From CANKHA01 sp963750965 (GTDB lineage Bacteria; Pseudomonadota; Alphaproteobacteria; Rhizobiales; Xanthobacteraceae): a stretch of DNA of 64,000 nt. Position numbers and translations under genes: made by a program. The stretch's first letter is position 1. Every line of letters starts with the position of its first letter. Positions 59,124-64,000 of this stretch are shown here, in pieces. The stretch is taken from positions 244,396-308,395 of the forward strand of contig CAVVSK010000019.1 in the NCBI GenBank assembly GCA_963750965.1, read 5' to 3'. The notes below the pieces were generated by a model. That model saw only the letters and a program-made list of their open reading frames with translations, made no database searches and was not told the DNA's origin.

Positions 59124-59171
59124 GCTGCCTTTGCTGGACGCCCCCTTAGCCCCCCTTTTACGTCTAGTTTG

Positions 59172-59199
59172 GCCCCGGCCCGTGTCGGGGCTCTTTTTT
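59172..59199 (+). terminator. Rho-independent terminator
   Basis: GCCCCG and CGGGGC form the stem, followed by TCTTTTTT. It lies downstream of the helical relic and upstream of the DUF3300 gene. Confidence 0.75.
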
Positions 59200-59422
59200 G
59201 GTTCCCAAGCTGCGGGTGCTCATCTGCCGGCCATGAGCCTTTCCCTGAAACATCGAGTGGCAACGGGCGCTGGCGCGGGCTCACGCTGCGTATGACCTGG
59301 AAGAATGCGTTTGCAGCAGCGCAGCGCATCAAGGAGCGCCCCAAGTTGGCTGCGCCGATGAAGGGAAACTCTTGGATGATCCAGCGTTAACCGTAAGAAA
59401 GCCGATGAAAGAGGAGCGTTCG

Positions 59423-62031
59423 ATGGCCTCCCTTTTTACCCCGCTTGTCACCGCGATCGCCTTGATTCTCTTGTCTTGCGGCGTCGGGGATCAGGCGCCG
59501 CAGCCAGAAACCTCAATTCCGCCACCGCAGACACGATCAAGCGAACGGCCGCAAACCTTTTCGCAGGCCGAGCTCGAAGAGCTTGTCGCACCGATCGCGC
59601 TCTATTCCGATCCGCTTCTGGCACGGGTACTGATGGCCTCGAGCAATCCGCTGGAGGTCGTCGAAGCCAGCCGCTGGGTGAAGCAGTTCGAGCATCTGAA
59701 AGGCAGCGAACTCTTGGCTGCCGCCGAAAAGCAGAGCTGGGATTACAGCATCAAGCAACTTACCGCGACGCCATCGGTACTCATCATGATGAGTGACAAG
59801 CTCGACTGGATGCGAAAGCTCAAGCTTGCGGTGCTCGTTCAGCAACCGGATGTGTTGGACGCGGTGCAGCGAGTGCGCGCAGTTGCCCAGGCGCAGGACA
59901 CGCTTAAGGCGACCGACGAACAGGAAGTGGCGCAGCGGACGGAGGACAACAGAGACGTCGGCGCCGTGGCTCAGGCGCCGCAGCCCGACACCTCAAATTC
60001 GCCGCCGCAGACACAATCAGGTGAAGCGCAGGAAACATTTTCGCAGGCCGAGCTGGACCAGCTTGTCGCGCCGATCGCGCTTTATCCCGATCCGCTTCTG
60101 GCCCTCGTAATGATGGCCTCGACCTATCCCGACGATGTTGTCGAAGCCAGCCGCTGGGTGGAAGAAAACAAGTCGCTGCAGGGCAGCGAGCTGAAGGCCG
60201 CCGCCGACAAGCAGCGCTGGGATTACAGTGTTAAGCAGCTCACGGCGACGCCATCGGTCCTCACCATGATGAGCGACAAGATCCATTGGACGGAAAAGCT
60301 CGGCGACGCGGTACTCGCCAGACTGGACGTCTTGGACGCGGTGCTGCGAGTTCGCGCCGTCGCCCAGGCGCAGGACACGCTTAAGGCGACCGACGAACAA
60401 GGAAGTGGCGCAGCGGACGGAGGACGACAGAGACGTCGGCGCCGTGGCTCAGGCGCCGCAGCCAGACACCTCAAATCCGCCGCCGCAGACACAATCAGGT
60501 GAAGCGCAGGAGCAGCCGGCGCCGTCGCCCAGGCGCAGGACACGCTTAAGGCGACCGACGAACAGAAAGTGGCGCAGGGGACGGAGGACAACAGAGACGT
60601 CGGCGCCGTGGCTCAGGCGCCGCAGCCAGACACCTCAAATCCGCCGCCGCAGACACAATCAGGTGAAGCGCAGGAGCAGCGAGGCGCCGTCGCCCAGGCG
60701 CAGGACACGCTTAAGGCGACCGACGAACAGAAAGTGGCGCAGGGGACGGAGGACAACAGAGACGTCGGCGCCGTGGCTCAGGCGCCGCAGCCAGACACCT
60801 CAAATCCGCCGCCGCAGACACAATCAGGGGAAGCGCAGGAAACATTTTCGCAGGCCGAGCTGGACCAGCTTGTCGCGCCGATCGCGCTCTATCCCGATCC
60901 GCTGCTGGCCCCGGTGCTGATGGCAGCGACCTATCCGCTCGAGGTCATCGAAGCCAGCCGCTGGGTGGAACAAAACAAGTCGCTGCAAGGCAGCGAGCTC
61001 AAGGCTGCCGCCGAGCCGCAGCGCTGGGATTACAGTGTTAAGCAGCTCACGGCGACGCCATCGGTCCTCGCCATGATGAGCGATAAGCTCGACTGGACGA
61101 AAAAGCTCGGCGACGCGGTACTGGCGCAGCAACCGGATGTGATGGACGCGGTGCAGCGACTGCGCGCAATCGCCCAGTCGCACGGCAAGCTGAAGACGAC
61201 CGACGAACAGAAAGTGTCGCGGCGGACGGAGGGCAGCCGGGACGCGGTTGTGATCGCGGCGACCAAGACGACCGATGAGCAGAAAGTGTCGCGGCGGACG
61301 GAGGGCAACCGGGACGCGATTGTGATCGAGGCGACCGAGCCGGACACCATCTACGTGCCTTACTACGATCCGGCGGTGGTTTACGGGGAATGGCCGTATC
61401 CGGATTATCCGCCTTATTACTGGCCCGGCTATTATTATGGCCCCGACCCGCTGACGGCTGGCATCGTCTTCGCCGCTTTTGGCGTCGGCGCCTGGGCGGT
61501 ACACGACCACTGGTGGGGTGGCGACTTCGATTGGCACCGGCGCCACATCCACCATCGCCGGGATTTCAATGACAATAACAGGGATGCCACGCGGTGGAGC
61601 CACAATGCCGACCACCGGCTGCGGCGTGGGATACAAGAACCGCGACGTGGCGGAAAAGTTTGACCGCAATCGCGACAGCCGTGCCGCACGGAGACTGTAG
61701 AGCGATCTACGACGGGGTCGCCGGTGGCGACCGGCGGGATCGCCGAGCCAATGTCGACAATCGCGCCGGCTCCGACAGGAAGGCTGCGCAAAACCAGCCT
61801 CCAACAAGCAGGTAAAAAACGTCGACCCATCGCAAAAGCGCCTCGGGCAAGGTCCAACGGCGCGTCCCGGTGACTTCCGCGCAGACGGTGGAAGGCAAAT
61901 GCGTATGCAGGCAGAGCGGGAATGGCGGGGCCAAGCCCGTATGCAGGGACATTGGGAGCGGCCGAGCTTTGCAGCGCAGCGCGGCGGGGAACGCGCGCCG
62001 CGTGGCGGCGGTGAACGCAGGCGATGGTAGA
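59423..62031 (+). pseudogene. DUF3300 lipoprotein gene with three tandem domain copies, frameshifted
   Basis: GAGGAG precedes the ATG at 59423. The start is a lipoprotein signal (PLVTAIALILLSCGVGDQ, lipobox LLSC). Three copies of the DUF3300 core follow: ETFSQAELDQLVAPIALYPD-type starts at about 59550, 60030 and 60840, each about 350 bases. They are joined by near-identical linkers rich in Ala/Gln/Pro (VAQAPQPDTSNPPPQTQSG). A +1 shift at about 60398 and a compensating shift at about 60515 create a stop at 60500. The end has TIYVPYYDPAVVYGEWPYPD and DHWWGGDFDWHRRHIHHR; another shift near 61620 separates YKNRDVAEKFDRNRDS and the Arg-rich tail (about 61810-62031). Ordinary family members have one core copy. 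Role unknown, presumably in the envelope. Confidence 0.85.
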
Positions 62032-62215
62032 AAATCGAGCGCTAGCCTCGCCCAATGGGTTTGCCACCAATCTGCCACTGGCTATCGCCCTGAGGCTGCC
62101 CGAACATCGTTGCCAACTTAGAGATGGGTGGCCAGCGGCTAAGTTGTTGTAGGATTCCTCCTCCCGGAACAATCCCGGTTTAAAACGTTTTAGGCATTAG
62201 AATTCGCGGGGTGTG

Positions 62216-62579
62216 AACGTGGCGGTTATCCTAGTCGTAGAAGACGACGACAGTGCGGATGCTGGCGCAATCAATTCTCCAGGACGCCGGACACGAGACG
62301 CGCTCCGCCGCGACCCTGACGGAAGCGCACGCCATCCTTAAAATCGACGAGAAAATCGATGCGCTGTTCGTGGATGTTACATTGCCGGATCATCAGGAGC
62401 CGGGCTAAAATTGGCTGAAGCCACTAGCGAAAACCCGTCCTGGGCTCCCTGTCGTCTACACGAGGGGGCGGGGCGTCACGGACGGGATGCTCGCCCTGTT
62501 TGTCCAACCGAATGTCTTTCTCGCGAAGCCATACAATGGTGAGCAACTCCTGGCCGCCGTCGCCAACGTTTTGAAGTAG
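62216..62579 (+). pseudogene. Single-domain response regulator (receiver), frameshifted, copy 2
   Basis: A GTG around 62213-62219 opens VAVILVVEDDD, but two bases are missing at GACGACGACAGTGCGG relative to copy 1 and one base at CAGGAGCCGGGC. Conserved pieces in other frames are SAATLTEAHAILKIDEKIDA, LFVDVTLPDH (phospho-Asp) and FLAKPYNGEQLLAAVANVLK. It is about 85-90 percent identical in DNA to 31131-31490, but the two are damaged at different places. Confidence 0.82.
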
Positions 62580-63132
62580 CGTGACGCGGGGTCGATCGTC
62601 CCGCGCATCCGCCACTCCAGAAAAATAAGGTCCGAGGAACCACCGGCGCGACTCTCGGTTTGAATCCAGGCAGCCCCCCTCCAGAAGGTCGCCCCTCTCG
62701 CTCTGGGCTGAAGGAGCCCCCAAGCCGGAACCAAGGGGCTCCTTTTCTTTTGAATGATTTTTAGCCCGACGCCAGCGTTAAGGCCATGGCAAGTTTTTCT
62801 TCAGCTTAGAGGATGGCCACCCTATAGGTCACCCACTCGGTGAAGACCTTCCGGATGAGAAGACAGCACTCGCAGCGGCCCGAAAAATTGCGGCCGATCT
62901 GGCGCGTAACAACGGTAACCTGGGCCACCTCTAGCAGCGTCGTCCATGACCGCGAGGGTCAGGAGGGTGGGCGAAGTCTCCCTGATGGCGGCCCCATTTC
63001 TAAAATAACCTGCAACTCCAGAAGCGCAGCGATAGCTCTGGCGGCCGCATGCCCGCGGGGGTCACTGTTTCACCGTCCCGGCAGAACCAGCTTTCCCAGT
63101 TCCTCAACACCACGGTTGCCGCCGCGGACACC
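62580..63132. other. Gap with a terminator, no confident gene
   Basis: The stretch contains the strong hairpin at 62711 and several frames of poor composition. Nothing else is assignable. Confidence 0.5.
62711..62750 (+). terminator. Rho-independent terminator
   Basis: AAGGAGCCCC and GGGGCTCCTT form a perfect 10-bp stem with a 14-base loop, followed by TTCTTTT. It lies 130 bases after the receiver relic. Confidence 0.9.
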
Positions 63133-63495
63133 TCATGCCGCTGCAAACATTCCAAGCCCCAGATTTTCAGGAATGCCGACGAGCTCGCTTTTTGCTTTCT
63201 GGCGTCTTGGAACGGGGTCTGCCTGCCTCCAGCAGCTTTTAAGCTCGTCAGCGTCAAGCAGCTTTATGCGCGGAGTGTCGGTGGCGATTTCTTGGCGGCG
63301 CTGAAGGTTGCGTCGGCTGATCCTAACGTGAGCAGGTTTTGAACGTCGGCTCGATTTGGCGCCGCGCCGTACTCTCCACGCCGTTGCTTGCACTGCGTTG
63401 GTACTCGTACCTAGCAACTGGGCCAGAACGGCACAGTTGAACTCTTCTCCAGATTGTTCCGCAGCTACCAACACGTCATACACTGTGCGAGCCAT
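63133..63495 (-). CDS. Small HTH-like protein, paralogue 2 (longer)
   Basis: The 120-residue protein starts MARTVYDVLVAAEQSGEEFN and shares CAVLAQLLGTSTNAVQATAW with the protein at 42569. After the Arg-rich segment it continues for about 65 residues that the other lacks (ATDTPRIKLLDADELKSCWR and a Lys/Gly-rich end). The first 50 residues could be a helix-turn-helix; the tail may be read-through into unrelated sequence. Confidence 0.6.
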   Translation of the reverse strand: MARTVYDVLVAAEQSGEEFNCAVLAQLLGTSTNAVQATAWRVRRGAKSSRRSKPAHVRISRRNLQRRQEIATDTPRIKLLDADELKSCWRQADPVPRRQKAKSELVGIPENLGLGMFAAA

Positions 63496-64000
63496 CGTCC
63501 CTCAGCTGACACAAGCCGTCCTCTTCGTCGAGTACACAAAGCCGTGGACATCAGGCTGCCTTGTATGCCTGCTTCTTATTTGTTCACCGCAATGCTGCTG
63601 TTAGCGGTACGGCAATGCGACGGGCCGCCGGGCGTCGCAGGGTAACCTGGCGACCCTAGCTGTAGGGCACGGGGGACGTACCCGGGGAGCTTACAATTCC
63701 GGTGGGTTGCCGACAGGACGACTTGGCGTCAACCTTAATTCCGGCGGCCGCCCGAGGAGCTGAGAGCCAGTCACCAGTAAAGCCTACGTCGGTTCCACAC
63801 TTATTGTCGGTTTGAGAAAATTTACGGTCGCCCACTCTTCGGCGTGCGCGCCACCCGCATGCTGAAAGGAAACATACGGATATCGGAACCCATCCCGATA
63901 CGCGCAGCCGAGCGGAGGGTTTCCGGCCCGCGGCTCCAAGATCCGCCGCGAAGCACATGACGGTGACATTCGCCTTCCATCCATGCCGATCCGTCTATCG
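63496..64000. other. Terminal gap without confident genes
   Basis: Frames on both strands (for example 63656-63958 minus) have cysteine- and arginine-rich, family-less sequence. No RNA gene or repeat is seen up to the window end. Confidence 0.5.

Noticed and set aside
62840..63304. 154-codon plus-strand frame
   Set aside because: It is mostly antisense to the HTH-like gene at 63133 and has no recognisable protein features.

Overview
The window reads as the chromosome of a GC-rich alphaproteobacterium of the order Hyphomicrobiales, most likely close to Bradyrhizobium/Rhodopseudomonas (Nitrobacteraceae or Xanthobacteraceae). This rests on the gene order (fabI, histidine phosphatase, aroC, ribB, DUF1194; 23S/TlyA methyltransferases, dxs, xseB, histone deacetylase-like), on the intergenic repeat families, and on small families common in rhizobia (DUF3606, DUF3008, DUF6496, DUF3618, PRC-barrel). 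No species assignment is possible from sequence reading alone.

Region 1 (1-26.7 kb) is ordinary, densely packed core chromosome. It carries fatty acid synthesis (fabI), chorismate synthase, riboflavin synthesis (RibB with a degenerate RibA half), RNA methyltransferases, a MATE exporter, dxs and xseB of isoprenoid/DNA metabolism, a histone-deacetylase-like amidohydrolase, a ring-cleaving dioxygenase, a solute-binding protein, an acyl-CoA dehydrogenase, secreted hydrolases, lgt, a cytochrome P450, tartrate-dehydrogenase-like and TctC-like genes, and an aldo/keto reductase. A 36 bp duplication of the reductase 3' end flanks a small foreign-looking gene.

Region 2 (26.7-36 kb) begins at a tRNA-Gln gene. 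A large serine recombinase with DUF2924, DUF3489 and a 51-codon gene follows on the minus strand. Then come degraded genes (a receiver domain, a SemiSWEET transporter), tiny genes, a GAF/HisKA_2 sensor kinase, and two copies of a tRNA-3'-end-like sequence with terminator-like hairpins. This looks like an integration hot spot.

Region 3 (36-42.6 kb) is a molybdenum-hydroxylase (PaoABC-type aldehyde oxidase) locus with cupin, monooxygenase-like and carboxymuconolactone-decarboxylase-like genes, divergent from a LysR regulator. The two larger oxidase subunits are broken by several single-base shifts, while their neighbours are intact.

Region 4 (42.6-64 kb) is a sparsely coding accessory region built largely of duplicated small genes. 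A 1.3 kb block with four small genes occurs twice (43268-44563 and 56176-57471, about 99 percent identical), with relics of a fifth gene and a third degraded copy of one member. Stress-type envelope genes (GlsB/YeaQ-like, YidB-like, two PRC-barrel proteins, DUF3618), a sugar transferase, an AlkB pseudogene, an esterase, and a DUF3300 lipoprotein gene with three tandem domain copies and frameshifts complete it. No transposase, CRISPR array or rRNA gene was seen.

A recurring theme is single-base indels that interrupt otherwise well-preserved proteins. Some could be assembly errors, and raw-read inspection would decide this.
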